Shown piece by piece: positions 17,389 to 26,251 of a stretch of 64,000 bases of DNA. The DNA comes from Pseudomonas sp. MM211 (GTDB lineage Bacteria > Pseudomonadota > Gammaproteobacteria > Pseudomonadales > Pseudomonadaceae), in assembly GCF_020386635.1 (NCBI RefSeq), contig NZ_CP081942.1, positions 2,728,001 through 2,792,000 on the forward strand. Direction: 5' to 3'. The notes under the pieces were generated by a model that was given only the letters and a program-made list of their open reading frames with translations, was not told where the DNA came from and ran no database searches. Made by a program: the position numbers and the translations under genes. Positions within the stretch are counted from its first letter, which is position 1. Each line of letters starts with the position of its first letter.

Positions 17389-17540
17389 GACGGCGCAGCT
17401 TTAGCCGTATCGAGACTGCGGTCTGACCGTTGCGTTTGCTGGAGCCGACCCTGTTGGCCCTGCTACTATTCGCACTTTCCGCGAAAGCCTCTCTGGTTCT
17501 GCCTGATGGTGGTTTTCGCCCCTTTGTATCGGGATTTTCC

Positions 17541-19022
17541 ATGACCACCGTCCGTACTCGTATCGCACCGTCGCCTACTGGCGATCCCCATGTTGGCACC
17601 GCCTACATCGCCCTGTTCAATCTGTGCTTTGCCAAGCAGCACGGTGGCGAGTTCATCCTGCGCATCGAGGATACCGATCAGGTGCGTTCGACCCGCGAGT
17701 CGGAACAGCAGATCTATGACGCCCTGCGCTGGTTGGGCATCGAGTGGAACGAAGGTCCGGACGTTGGCGGCCCTTATGGCCCATATCGGCAGAGCGAGCG
17801 CGGTGAGATCTACCGCAAGTACGCGTTGGAGCTGGTCGAGAAAGGCCATGCCTTCTACTGCTTCTGCACCCCGGAAGAACTCGACCAGATGCGTGCCGAG
17901 CAGACCGCCCGTGGCGAGACGCCGCGCTACGATGGCCGTGGCCTGCTGCTGTCCCAAGAGGAGGTGCAGCGTCGCCTGGCGGCCGGTGAGCCCCATGTGA
18001 TCCGCATGAAGGTGCCGAGCGAGGGCATCTGCGTGGTGCCGGACATGCTGCGTGGCGACGTCGAGATCCCATGGGATCGCATGGACATGCAGGTATTGAT
18101 GAAGACCGATGGCCTGCCGACCTACTTCCTCGCCAACGTGGTCGACGACCACCTGATGAAGATCACCCATGTGCTGCGCGGCGAAGAGTGGCTGCCGTCG
18201 GCGCCCAAGCTGATCCTGCTGTACGAGTATTTTGGCTGGGAAAAACCGCAGCTGTGCTACATGCCCCTGCTGCGTAATCCGGACAAGAGCAAGCTCTCCA
18301 AGCGCAAGAACCCGACCTCGATCACCTTCTACGAACGCATGGGTTTCCTGCCGCAGGCGATGCTCAATTACCTGGGGCGTATGGGCTGGTCGATGCCCGA
18401 CGAGCGCGAAAAATTCACCCTGGACGAGATGATTGCCAACTTCGACGTGCAGCGTGTTTCCCTGGGTGGGCCGATCTTCGATCTGGAGAAGCTGTCCTGG
18501 CTCAATGGCCAGTGGATGCGTGAGCTGAGCGTCGAAGAGTTCGCTGCTGGCGCGCAGAAGTGGGCCTTCAACAGCGACTACCTGATGCAGATCGCCCCGC
18601 ATGTGCAGGGCAGGGTAGAAACCTTCAGTCAGATCGCCCCGCTGGCGGGCTTCTTCTTCGCCGGCGGCGTGCAGCCGGACAAGGCGCTGTTCGCTCACAA
18701 GAAGCTCTCTGACGATCAGGTGCGCCAGCTCATGCAACTGATCCTGTGGAAGCTCGAAGCGCTGCGTCAGTGGGAGAAGGAGCGCATCACTGGCTGCATT
18801 CAGGCAGTGGTCGAGCACCTGGAACTGAAACTGCGCGATGCCATGCCGCTGATGTTCGCTGCCGTGACCGGACAGGCCAGTTCGGTGTCGGTGCTCGACG
18901 CCATGGAAATTCTTGGCCCGGATCTCACTCGTTTCCGTCTCCGTCAGGCCATCGAGCTACTCGGTGGTGTGTCGAAGAAAGAGAACAAAGAATGGGAAAA
19001 ACTCCTGGCAAGCATCGCCTAA
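17541..19022 (+). CDS. gltX: Glutamyl-tRNA synthetase
   Basis: Class I aminoacyl-tRNA synthetase charging tRNA-Glu; 493 residues from the ATG at 17541 ([14 protein letters not shown]). The upstream in-frame ATG-less extension of 37 codons is rejected because it lacks family similarity. The HIGH-type motif is DPHVGTAY (residues 15-22) and the KMSKS-type motif is KLSKRKN near residue 250. The C-terminal anticodon-binding helical domain follows. Two tRNA-Glu genes lie just downstream in their own operon. Confidence 0.97.
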   Translation: MTTVRTRIAPSPTGDPHVGTAYIALFNLCFAKQHGGEFILRIEDTDQVRSTRESEQQIYDALRWLGIEWNEGPDVGGPYGPYRQSERGEIYRKYALELVEKGHAFYCFCTPEELDQMRAEQTARGETPRYDGRGLLLSQEEVQRRLAAGEPHVIRMKVPSEGICVVPDMLRGDVEIPWDRMDMQVLMKTDGLPTYFLANVVDDHLMKITHVLRGEEWLPSAPKLILLYEYFGWEKPQLCYMPLLRNPDKSKLSKRKNPTSITFYERMGFLPQAMLNYLGRMGWSMPDEREKFTLDEMIANFDVQRVSLGGPIFDLEKLSWLNGQWMRELSVEEFAAGAQKWAFNSDYLMQIAPHVQGRVETFSQIAPLAGFFFAGGVQPDKALFAHKKLSDDQVRQLMQLILWKLEALRQWEKERITGCIQAVVEHLELKLRDAMPLMFAAVTGQASSVSVLDAMEILGPDLTRFRLRQAIELLGGVSKKENKEWEKLLASIA

Positions 19023-19121
19023 TGCCTGGCCGCCGGTCGCCTCTGTCTTGGAGGCGCCTGGGTTGTTCGGTAAGTGTTTGTTATGTCAGCGAAAAAAAAC
19101 GCACCACCGGCTAGAATTTTG

Positions 19122-19150
19122 TTGACAGGGTGCAGGGGCGCACTTAACAT
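19122..19150 (+). promoter_or_regulatory. Sigma-70 promoter of the Ala-Glu tRNA operon
   Basis: TTGACA (19122-19127), 17 bases, TAACAT (19145-19150), followed by the GC-rich discriminator GCGCCCC typical of stringently controlled stable-RNA promoters. It lies 18 bases before the first tRNA. Confidence 0.8.
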
Positions 19151-19168
19151 GCGCCCCGTCCTCGAGAT

Positions 19169-19244
<76 letters not shown>

Positions 19245-19305
19245 ATCTCGATAGCCACAACCGGTTCTTTCTTATGAGCAGGTTGGTTGTAAAGAAGGGC
19301 TTTGC

Positions 19306-19381
19306 GTCCCCTTCGTCTAGTGGCCTAGGACACCGCCCTTTCACGGCGGTAACAGGGGTTCGAGTCCCCTAGGGGACGCCA
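19306..19381 (+). tRNA. tRNA-Glu (TTC), copy 1
   Basis: A 76-nt cloverleaf. Acceptor GTCCCCT pairs with AGGGGAC, the anticodon loop is CTTTCAC with anticodon TTC, and CCA is encoded. Identical to the copy at 19554. Confidence 0.97.
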
Positions 19382-19430
19382 TTATTTCCAGCTGCAGTGC
19401 CTCGGCATTGCAGCCAGACCGAAAGGTTCT

Positions 19431-19506
<76 letters not shown>

Positions 19507-19512
19507 ATCCAC

Positions 19513-19536
19513 GACAGGCCAGCCTAGTGCTGGCCT
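19513..19536 (+). other. Hairpin between tRNA-Ala copy 2 and tRNA-Glu copy 2
   Basis: AGGCCAGC and GCTGGCCT form an 8-base stem with a 5-base loop and a short TTGTT tail. It could be a processing structure or a weak terminator inside the tRNA operon. Confidence 0.45.
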
Positions 19537-19553
19537 TGTTCTTCGAAGGTTTC

Positions 19554-19629
19554 GTCCCCTTCGTCTAGTGGCCTAGGACACCGCCCTTTCACGGCGGTAA
19601 CAGGGGTTCGAGTCCCCTAGGGGACGCCA
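19554..19629 (+). tRNA. tRNA-Glu (TTC), copy 2
   Basis: Identical to the first tRNA-Glu; last gene of the operon, followed after 24 bases by a strong terminator. Confidence 0.97.
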
Positions 19630-19653
19630 GTTTGCCCGCTCTGCGGGATTTTT

Positions 19654-19688
19654 AAGGGTCACTTCTCACGAAGTGGCCCTTTTGTTTT
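19654..19688 (+). terminator. Terminator of the Ala-Glu tRNA operon
   Basis: AAGGGTCACTTC pairs with GAAGTGGCCCTT (one wobble pair) around a TCAC loop, followed by TTGTTTTTG. Confidence 0.85.
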
Positions 19689-19806
19689 TGTGCGTTCGAA
19701 AAACCGTGGCGATCAGAGGCATGACACTCGATGCGGCTTGCGTGGTGGCAAGCAAAGCCCCTAATGTCTGGATCTGAATAGGGTCTGGTCGATAGAGGAG
19801 CGTTGC

Positions 19807-19878
19807 ATGAAACTGACAATGGATGCCGTGGAACGACTGGCGCGCGAACGGGCCTGCAACAAGGTGCGTTGCTCGTGA
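19807..19878 (+). CDS. Possible 23-codon leader ORF before the thioesterase gene
   Basis: An ATG at 19807 has a good GAGGAG ribosome site 6 bases upstream and reads MKLTMDAVERLARERACNKV then RCS and stops at TGA. The stop overlaps the GTG start of the thioesterase (GTGA). The thioesterase has only a weak ribosome site of its own, so translation may be coupled. No function is recognisable; it may be a chance ORF. Confidence 0.4.
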   Translation: MKLTMDAVERLARERACNKVRCS

Positions 19879-20309
19879 ACTGGGATCGCCCCAACCCCTT
19901 CACCCTAGAGCTGCTGGTCGGCAGTGAGGACATCGACGGTCTCGGGCACGCCAACAATGCCGTCTATGTGACCTGGCTGGAGCGTTGCGCCTGGCGCCAC
20001 TCGCAGTCGCTCGGGCTGGATCTGGTCGAGTACCGACGCCTCGATCGCGCCATGGCGGTAGTGCGCCACGAGATCGATTACCTGAGCGCTGCCTATGAGG
20101 GGCAGGAGTTGCTGATAGGCACCTGGATCGTCGAGTCCGACCAACGCTTGAAGATGGATCGCTGCTTTCAGCTGGTTCGCCCGCACGACGGCGCTACGCT
20201 GCTACGCGCAAAAACCACTTTCGTCTGTATCGAACTGTCCACTGGCAGGCCAAAACGCATGCCTGCCGAGTTCATCGAAGGCTACGGCAAGGCGTTGCTA
20301 CCGCTCTAG
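19875..20309 (+). CDS. Acyl-CoA thioesterase, hotdog fold (4-hydroxybenzoyl-CoA thioesterase family)
   Basis: 144 residues from the GTG at 19875 (V-NWDRPNPFTLELLV). The longer frame from 19803 starts at TTG and its first 24 residues look unlike the family. The signature DIDGLGHANNAVYVTWLE holds the catalytic Asp and the helix of the hotdog fold. The RLDRAMAVVRHEIDYLSAAYEGQ strand region fits YbgC/FadM-like thioesterases. It hydrolyses acyl-CoA thioesters in the cytosol; the substrate is unknown. It follows the tRNA operon terminator and a short leader ORF. Confidence 0.82.
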   Translation: MNWDRPNPFTLELLVGSEDIDGLGHANNAVYVTWLERCAWRHSQSLGLDLVEYRRLDRAMAVVRHEIDYLSAAYEGQELLIGTWIVESDQRLKMDRCFQLVRPHDGATLLRAKTTFVCIELSTGRPKRMPAEFIEGYGKALLPL

Positions 20310-20312
20310 GTG

Positions 20313-20705
20313 CTACTGCTGCGGCGCCAGAAACAGCTTCTGCTCTTCATAGATCGCCTGGTAGCGGCGCACTTCGCCAGGCTGCAGGAGGATTGATTGA
20401 CTGCTGACCAGGTCGATCTCTGCGCAGAAGCCCTCCCGCGAAGGCGTGAGCACGATGCTGCGCTCGCCGCTAGGTACATCCAGGGTCACGCTTTCGCCTG
20501 CCGGTATTGGCACCAGCAGTTGCTCGTCCACGCGCAATTGCAAATCGCAGGCATTGGGGGCGTTACGGTCGCGGCTGACGATAAGTTTGGCGCTGGTTGC
20601 CGGATCAAGCGGCGCGCCCTCGAAGATTGGGGTTGCAGCAAAGGCGGCAGGCGCAGCGGGCAATAGCAGTGCAAGCAGGCTGCCGGTCAGCAGAAGTCGG
20701 CTCAT
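20313..20705 (-). CDS. Small secreted protein of unknown function
   Basis: 130 residues with a clear signal peptide ([20 protein letters not shown] then AFA, probable cleavage before ATPIFEG). The mature part of about 107 residues has two cysteines (NACDLQ and GFCAEID), which could form a disulphide, and mostly beta-type sequence. The start follows a GGAG ribosome site by 6 bases. It is convergent with the thioesterase (3 bases apart) and divergent from dusC. I do not recognise the family; periplasmic location is inferred from the signal peptide. Confidence 0.75.
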   Translation of the reverse strand: MSRLLLTGSLLALLLPAAPAAFAATPIFEGAPLDPATSAKLIVSRDRNAPNACDLQLRVDEQLLVPIPAGESVTLDVPSGERSIVLTPSREGFCAEIDLVSSQSILLQPGEVRRYQAIYEEQKLFLAPQQ

Positions 20706-20879
20706 GGTCGCTCCAGGCGATACATCGGTACTGCAATGGACTGCGCGCGACAGGCGTACGTTCAGCTCGCCGGTGGCTGTGCTGCTTGGTCGGGCACCGT
20801 TACACTACGCGCCGTTTTTACGGGGCGTCACGGACAGCCTCTGCTTGCCAGGCTTCAGTCATTTTTCGAGAGAATCACT

Positions 20880-21857
20880 ATGCAGATCGCCCTGGCGCCC
20901 ATGGAAGGATTGGTCGATGAAATCCTTCGCGATGTGCTGACTCAGGTGGGCGGCATCGACTGGTGTGTGACTGAATTCATCCGCGTCAATGACCGCGTGC
21001 TCCCGAAGTCTGCCTACCGCAAGCTGGCTCCCGAGCTGTTCAAGGGTGCCAGGACTGCTGCGGGCACTCCGCTGCGCGTGCAGTTGCTTGGCTCCGATCC
21101 GCAATGCCTCGGCGACAACGCCGCCTACGCCTGCAAGCTCGGCGCGCCGGTGATCGACCTCAACTTCGGCTGCCCGGCCAAGACTGTGAACAAATCGCGG
21201 GGCGGGGCGGTGCTGCTCAAGGAGCCGGAGCTGCTGCACGCGATCCTTTGCGAAGTACGCCGCAGCGTGCCGGCCGCCATTCCCGTCACGGCCAAGATGC
21301 GCTTGGGTTTTGATCACAAGGACTGGGCCGTCGATTGTGCCCAGGCACTCGCCGAAGGCGGCGCGTCGCAGATCGTCGTGCATGCGCGTACCAAGGTCGA
21401 GGGTTATAAGCCTCCGGCCCACTGGGAGTGGGTGGCGCGCGTCCAGGAGGCGGTAGCGGTTCCGGTTTATGCCAACGGTGATATCTGGTCGCTGGAAGAC
21501 TGGCGGCGCTGCCGCGAGGTGAGCGGCGTCGAAGACATCATGCTTGGTCGCGGTGTGGTGGCGCGGCCCGACCTGGCGCGGCAGATCGCTGCCGCTCGAG
21601 CAGGGCAGGACGCTGGGGTGATGACCTGGGAGGAGTTGCAGCCGCTGTTGGCCGACTTCTGGCTGCAAGCGCGGCGCAAGATGTCGCCACGCTACGCGCC
21701 GGGGCGGCTGAAGCAGTGGCTGGCCATGCTCACGCGCAGCTATCCGCAAGCCGTGGAGCTGTTCGCCCAGTTGCGCCGTGAAACCAGCTGCGAGCACATC
21801 GATGCGCTGCTCGGCGTCGCCTTTGCGCTGCGCGAGCCGGAGCGCCAGGCGATTTAG
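20880..21857 (+). CDS. dusC: tRNA-dihydrouridine(16) synthase DusC
   Basis: FMN-dependent enzyme reducing uridine in the tRNA D loop. 325 residues from [20 protein letters not shown]; the 48-codon upstream extension of the frame is rejected. The FMN barrel start is ALAPMEG, the catalytic Cys is in [17 protein letters not shown], and [22 protein letters not shown] and [15 protein letters not shown] are the family motifs. The [11 protein letters not shown] segment fits the DusC branch. It ends 9 bases before the stop of the convergent SDR gene. Confidence 0.92.
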   Translation: MQIALAPMEGLVDEILRDVLTQVGGIDWCVTEFIRVNDRVLPKSAYRKLAPELFKGARTAAGTPLRVQLLGSDPQCLGDNAAYACKLGAPVIDLNFGCPAKTVNKSRGGAVLLKEPELLHAILCEVRRSVPAAIPVTAKMRLGFDHKDWAVDCAQALAEGGASQIVVHARTKVEGYKPPAHWEWVARVQEAVAVPVYANGDIWSLEDWRRCREVSGVEDIMLGRGVVARPDLARQIAAARAGQDAGVMTWEELQPLLADFWLQARRKMSPRYAPGRLKQWLAMLTRSYPQAVELFAQLRRETSCEHIDALLGVAFALREPERQAI

Positions 21858-21866
21858 TCAGGCTGT

Positions 21867-22613
21867 TCAACGGCCGCCGCTGACGTCGAGCAGAGAGCCG
21901 GTGGTATAGGAGGCCTGTTCACTGGCCAGCCACAGGATGGCCTCGGCCACTTCTTCTGCAAGCCCGCCGCGCGCCAGGGGAATGCTCCTGGCAACGCGGG
22001 CGACACGTTCCGGCTCGCCGCCACTGGCGTGGATCTCGGTGTCGATCACGCCGGGACGTACCGCGTTGACACGGATGCCATCGGCGGCAAGCTCCTTGGC
22101 CAGGCCAATCGTCATGCTGTCGACGGCGCCTTTGGCGGCCGCGTAATCGACATATTCCTCCGGGGCGCCCAGGCGGGCGGCGATCGATGAAACATTGACG
22201 ATGGCGCCGCCGCGACTGCCCTGGCGCGTGGACATGCGCTTCACCGCCTCGCGGTTGCACAGAAAACTGCCGAACACGTTGGTGGCGAAGACCCGTTGCC
22301 AGCGTTCCAGGCTCATCGCTTCCAGGCGCATCTGCTGCTCCAGGATGCCGGCATTGTTGACCAGCACGTCGAGACGCCCCAGGCGCTCATCGATCTCGGC
22401 GAAGAGTCGTTTCACCTGCGCTTCATCCGCCACGTCTGCCTGTAGCGCCAGGGCTCTGCCGCCAGTACTGGCAATTTCGGCGACCAGCGCCTCGGCCGCG
22501 CTGGCCTGTTGGCGATAGTTGATCGCCACCGTATAGCCGTGCTGCACGGCCAACCGAGCGGTTGCCGCGCCAATGCCTCGGCTGGCGCCGGTAATCAGGA
22601 TCACCTTGCTCAT
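21867..22613 (-). CDS. Short-chain dehydrogenase/reductase (SDR), unknown substrate
   Basis: 248 residues from MSKVILITGASRGIGAATA; the longer frame to 22751 has no SDR sequence in its extra 46 codons and overlaps the ibpA promoter. The cofactor loop TGASRGIG is at 8-15, NNAGIL is the NAG motif, the catalytic Ser is in VNVSSIAARLG, and YAAAK is the YxxxK pair. The C-terminal RPGVIDTEIHASGG and GSLLDVSGGR are typical of classical SDRs of the FabG/glucose dehydrogenase type. NADP use is suggested by the Arg after the glycine loop. The substrate is not identifiable. Confidence 0.9.
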   Translation of the reverse strand: MSKVILITGASRGIGAATARLAVQHGYTVAINYRQQASAAEALVAEIASTGGRALALQADVADEAQVKRLFAEIDERLGRLDVLVNNAGILEQQMRLEAMSLERWQRVFATNVFGSFLCNREAVKRMSTRQGSRGGAIVNVSSIAARLGAPEEYVDYAAAKGAVDSMTIGLAKELAADGIRVNAVRPGVIDTEIHASGGEPERVARVARSIPLARGGLAEEVAEAILWLASEQASYTTGSLLDVSGGR

Positions 22614-22635
22614 CGAAAAACTCCGTTTTTCAGCC

Positions 22636-22663
22636 CTTGAAATTTTTCCGGCCATCCACATTT
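22636..22663 (+). promoter_or_regulatory. Sigma-32 heat-shock promoter of ibpA
   Basis: CTTGAAA (22636-22642), 13 bases, CCACATTT (22656-22663). This is the full heat-shock -35 and a -10 one base off CCCCATNT, some 70 bp before the small heat-shock protein gene. Confidence 0.75.
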
Positions 22664-22731
22664 TCAGTACTGCGGGATGCCGAAGTCGGGTCTCGCACCT
22701 TATCACTCGCTGAACAATCAGGAGATTCAAC

Positions 22732-23178
22732 ATGAGCACCGCATTTTCCATGACCCCGCTGTTTCGTCAGTCCATTGGCTTCGACCGTTTCAACGACCTG
22801 TTCGAGTCGGCGATGCGCAACGAGACGGGTAGCAGCTACCCGCCCTACAACGTCGAAAAGCATGCTGATGACCAGTACCGTATCGTCATCGCAGCGGCCG
22901 GTTTCCAGGATGAAGATCTGGATCTGCAGGTCGAGCGCGGTGTGCTGACCGTAACCGGGGGCAAGCGCGCGGGTAATGGTGAGAACGTCACCTACCTGTA
23001 CCAGGGCATTGCCCAGCGTTCCTTCAAGCTGTCGTTCCGCTTGGCTGACCATATCGAAGTCAAAGGCGCCAATTTGGTCAACGGCCTGCTCAATATCGAG
23101 TTGGAGCGCCTGGTTCCGGAGGAGGCCAAAGCCAAGCGCATCCCGATCGGGGCCGTGCGCCCAGCGCTGGAAAGCTGA
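22732..23178 (+). CDS. ibpA: Small heat-shock protein, IbpA family
   Basis: 148-residue holdase chaperone that binds unfolding proteins for later refolding by DnaK/ClpB. It starts MSTAFSMTPLFRQSIGFDRF with an AGGAG site 7 bases upstream. The alpha-crystallin domain spans about 38-125 (PYNVEKHADDQYRIVIAAAGF to LVNGLLNIELERLVPEE), with the GLL(N)IE edge-strand motif; a C-terminal I-P-I contact motif (KRIPIG) follows. The sigma-32 promoter and the bidirectional terminator frame it as a single-gene unit. Confidence 0.95.
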   Translation: MSTAFSMTPLFRQSIGFDRFNDLFESAMRNETGSSYPPYNVEKHADDQYRIVIAAAGFQDEDLDLQVERGVLTVTGGKRAGNGENVTYLYQGIAQRSFKLSFRLADHIEVKGANLVNGLLNIELERLVPEEAKAKRIPIGAVRPALES

Positions 23179-23201
23179 TCTGTCGGCTCGGCAGCAATGA
23201 A

Positions 23202-23230
23202 AGAAAAGGCGCCCATGTGGCGCCTTTTCT
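23202..23230. terminator. Bidirectional terminator between ibpA and the GGDEF-EAL gene
   Basis: AGAAAAGGCGC and GCGCCTTTTCT form a perfect 11-base stem around a 7-base loop. The A and T tails serve both converging genes. Confidence 0.85.
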
Positions 23231-23233
23231 AGT

Positions 23234-26161
23234 TCAGTCGAAATGCGGGCGCAGCATGCTGTGAGCCAGCAGGGCGCGGAACTCGCTCAGTGGCTGCGGC
23301 CGGCTGAACAGGTAACCCTGGTAGCAGTGGCAGCCCTGGCTTTGCAGAAAGTCCAGCTGGCTTTGTTGCTCCACACCCTCGGCGATGACCTCCAGGCCCA
23401 GGCTCAGGCCAAGCGCCACCACGGCACGGATAATTTCTGCGTCGCTGGGGTTGCTGGTGGCGTCGCGCACGAACGATTGGTCGATCTTCAGCACGTCCAC
23501 CGGCAGGCGCTTGAGGTAGGTGAGTGACGAGTAGCCAGTGCCGAAATCATCCATGGCGAAGCTTACGCCCAGTTTGCGCAGGCGATTCATCTTGGCGATG
23601 GTGTCGTCGATGTCCTGAATGACGATGCCCTCGGTGATCTCCAGCTTGAGCATGCCCAGCGGCAGCTTGTTCTTGCGCAGGCAATGCTCGACCCGTTCGA
23701 CGAAGTCGTTCTGGCGGAACTGCCGGGTGCTGATGTTCACGCAGAGGCTGAAGTTCTCGTCGATGATCTGCTCTTCCAGCAACTGGGCGCAGACGTGGCA
23801 GGCCTCGAGCATTACCCAGGCGCCGACCTCGAGAATCAGCCCGCTTTCTTCCAGCACATGGATGAACAGTGCCGGTGATTGCTCCCCAAGCGTCGGATGC
23901 GCCCAGCGCAGCAGTGCTTCGGCACCAATGATCTGGTCTTTTCGCGCGTCCACCTGGGGTTGGAAATAGAGCTCGAATTCACCGCGGGCCAGGGCCATGC
24001 GCAGCTCGTTCTCGAGGCGCAAGCGCTCGCTGGCGGCGTGCTGCATGGTGCTGTGGAACAGCTGGATGGCATTGCGGCCGGAGTCCTTGGCGCGATACAG
24101 GGCGATGTCTGCGCGCTTGAGCAGGTCGGCTGGGGTCTGACCATGATCCGGGATCAGTGCGATGCCGATGCTTGGGGTGACTTGCAGGCGGTGGCCGTCA
24201 ACCAGCATCGGTTCGCTCAGCAGTTGGCGCAGTTTGTCGGCAGCGCTACGGGCATGGCTGATGACCTGATTGAGCTTGCCTTCGATACCTGTCAGCAGTA
24301 CCACGAATTCGTCACCGCCGAGGCGCGCCACGGTGTCTTCCTCGCGCACGCTGGCTTCCAGGCGTGCGGTGATCAGCTTGAGTACCGCATCGCCAACCGG
24401 GTGGCCGAGCGAGTCGTTGATGTGCTTGAAGTGATCGAGGTCGAGAAACAGCAGGGCGCCACGTAGTCTGTGGCGTTGCAGCAGGGCGATCTGCTGGGTC
24501 AGGCGATCCATCAGCAGGGCACGATTGGGCAGGTTGGTCAGCGAGTCGTGGTAGGCCAGGTGCTGGATCTGCGCCTGGGCAGCCTTGAGTTCGCCGATGT
24601 CGCGAGCGGTGACCAGCAGGCAGGGCTGCCCATCCAGTTCGATCTGCTCGACCGATACCTCCACTTCCACAACGTTGCCGTCGCGATCCCGGGCGCGCAT
24701 TTCCATGCGCTGGATATGCCCTTCACTGCGCAGCGTATCGAGCATGCGTCGACGTTGTTCGGCGTCCGCCCAGATGTTCACTTGCGCAGACGTCTGGCCA
24801 ATCACCTCGTCTGCGCTGTAGCCCGTCAGGCGGGTGAAACCGTCATTAACCTCGATATAGCGTCCGCTGTCACGGGTGGTGATGGTGATGGCGTCCGGGC
24901 TGGAGTGAAAGGCCTTGGAGAACTTCTCCTGGCTGGCCTTGAGCGCTGCCTCGGCGCGCTGCTGCTCGGTGATGTCGCGAAATTTGCTCAGTACGCAGGG
25001 TTGCCCGCTGAGCTCCAGGCGCCGGCACGACACCACGCAGGTCATGGTGCGACCCTGTGGGTCGATCAGGTCGATGCGCTCGTCGGTGAGATCCGTGCCG
25101 TTGATGATTTTCTGTCGCAGGCCTGACGTCTTGGGCAATGCTTGCCAGGGCTTGAGCTTGAAAATGTTGCGCCCGGTGATTTCTGCGGAGAGCCACCCGA
25201 ATGCTTGGGTAAAGGCTGGGTTGATCTCCAGAATGCGACCTTCCGGCAGTGTCGTTACGCAGATGGGATCCGGGCTGGCCTGGAATACCGTGGCGAATTT
25301 GTGCTCGGAGGCCTGTAGGCGTTGCTCGCGCAGGGTGCGTTCGCTGATGTCGATGAGGATGCCGGTCATGCGCATGGGCTGGCCCTGGGCGTCCCAATGC
25401 AGCTTGGCGGTGCTCTCCAGATAATGCGTCTGCCCGTCCGGGTCTACGGTGCGATAGGTCACCTGATAATCCTGCCCGCTGTTCGGCAGCAAGTCCCTGT
25501 AGGCCTGGCGCATGGTCTGACGCTCAAGCAGGGGGACATGGGCGAAAAAATCCAGGAAGGCCCCATGGAACGGTTCGGCCGGCAGGCCGTGCAAGGTCGC
25601 CGCCCGTGCCGAGGCGAACATGGTATTGCTGGGGATGTGCCAGTCCCAGGTGCCGAGATCCGCCGACTCGAGGGCCATGCGCAGGCGTTCCTGGCTGTCG
25701 GCCAGGGCCTGCTCCTGAGCGCGCTGGCGGCTGATGTCGCGGATCACCCCGAACATCTTGTGCTGCCCGGCCTCGCCGGCCTGCAGGCTGCCGGTGATCT
25801 CCAACCAGCGCAGGCTGCCGTCCGGCCAGCGGATGCGATGGCGGATCGGCTCGGCGGTAGGCGAGCCGTCGAGCACGGCCTGGAACATCCGCATCACTTC
25901 AGTGCGTTCTTCTTCGGGGATCAGTGCCATGTAATCGACGGGCGCGCTCAGCGGGCTGTTGGGGTCGATACCGAACAGCTTTTGCGCCCCGCGCGACCAG
26001 TTCACTTCACCGGTGTCGACATTCCAGAACCAGGCACCGAGGCTGGCGCCATTGAGTGCGGCCAGCAAGTGCTGGGAGTCGTGCCAGGTCTTCTCGAATT
26101 CGGCTGGGTCGAGCGCTGGGACGTAGGGCAATGGCGGGCGTTTGTCATTGGAGTTGCCCAT
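23234..26161 (-). CDS. PAS-PAS-PAS-PAS-GGDEF-EAL c-di-GMP signalling protein
   Basis: 975 residues from MGNSNDKRPPLPYVPAL, which follows an AGGAAGGG ribosome site; eleven further upstream codons are possible but unsupported. Roughly four PAS-type sensory units cover about 25-520 with PAC-like ends (GVIRDISRQRAQEQ, GILIDISERTLREQR, KFRDITEQQRAEAA, VTARDIGELKAAQ). The diguanylate cyclase domain has intact GGDEF at about 615. The phosphodiesterase domain has EALLRW (about 748), VNIS, EITEG, DDFGTGYSSL, KIDQSFV and IAEGVE. Both catalytic sites appear complete, so it may make or break c-di-GMP according to PAS signals. There are no membrane helices, so it is cytosolic. Confidence 0.9.
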   Translation of the reverse strand: MGNSNDKRPPLPYVPALDPAEFEKTWHDSQHLLAALNGASLGAWFWNVDTGEVNWSRGAQKLFGIDPNSPLSAPVDYMALIPEEERTEVMRMFQAVLDGSPTAEPIRHRIRWPDGSLRWLEITGSLQAGEAGQHKMFGVIRDISRQRAQEQALADSQERLRMALESADLGTWDWHIPSNTMFASARAATLHGLPAEPFHGAFLDFFAHVPLLERQTMRQAYRDLLPNSGQDYQVTYRTVDPDGQTHYLESTAKLHWDAQGQPMRMTGILIDISERTLREQRLQASEHKFATVFQASPDPICVTTLPEGRILEINPAFTQAFGWLSAEITGRNIFKLKPWQALPKTSGLRQKIINGTDLTDERIDLIDPQGRTMTCVVSCRRLELSGQPCVLSKFRDITEQQRAEAALKASQEKFSKAFHSSPDAITITTRDSGRYIEVNDGFTRLTGYSADEVIGQTSAQVNIWADAEQRRRMLDTLRSEGHIQRMEMRARDRDGNVVEVEVSVEQIELDGQPCLLVTARDIGELKAAQAQIQHLAYHDSLTNLPNRALLMDRLTQQIALLQRHRLRGALLFLDLDHFKHINDSLGHPVGDAVLKLITARLEASVREEDTVARLGGDEFVVLLTGIEGKLNQVISHARSAADKLRQLLSEPMLVDGHRLQVTPSIGIALIPDHGQTPADLLKRADIALYRAKDSGRNAIQLFHSTMQHAASERLRLENELRMALARGEFELYFQPQVDARKDQIIGAEALLRWAHPTLGEQSPALFIHVLEESGLILEVGAWVMLEACHVCAQLLEEQIIDENFSLCVNISTRQFRQNDFVERVEHCLRKNKLPLGMLKLEITEGIVIQDIDDTIAKMNRLRKLGVSFAMDDFGTGYSSLTYLKRLPVDVLKIDQSFVRDATSNPSDAEIIRAVVALGLSLGLEVIAEGVEQQSQLDFLQSQGCHCYQGYLFSRPQPLSEFRALLAHSMLRPHFD

Positions 26162-26251
26162 AACCCTTCCTCTACAAAAAGAACGGTAGAACATGCGCAG
26201 AGGCTATCCGTAGCGCAGCATGACGCAGGCGGCAAATGGCCTGCATGGGTG

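Noticed and set aside
17430..17540. N-terminal extension of GltX with a hydrophobic segment
   Set aside because: It looks like a signal peptide but precedes the conserved synthetase N-terminus; the ATG at 17541 fits the family.
22614..22751. N-terminal extension of the SDR protein
   Set aside because: It would run through the ibpA promoter and start codon and has no SDR sequence.
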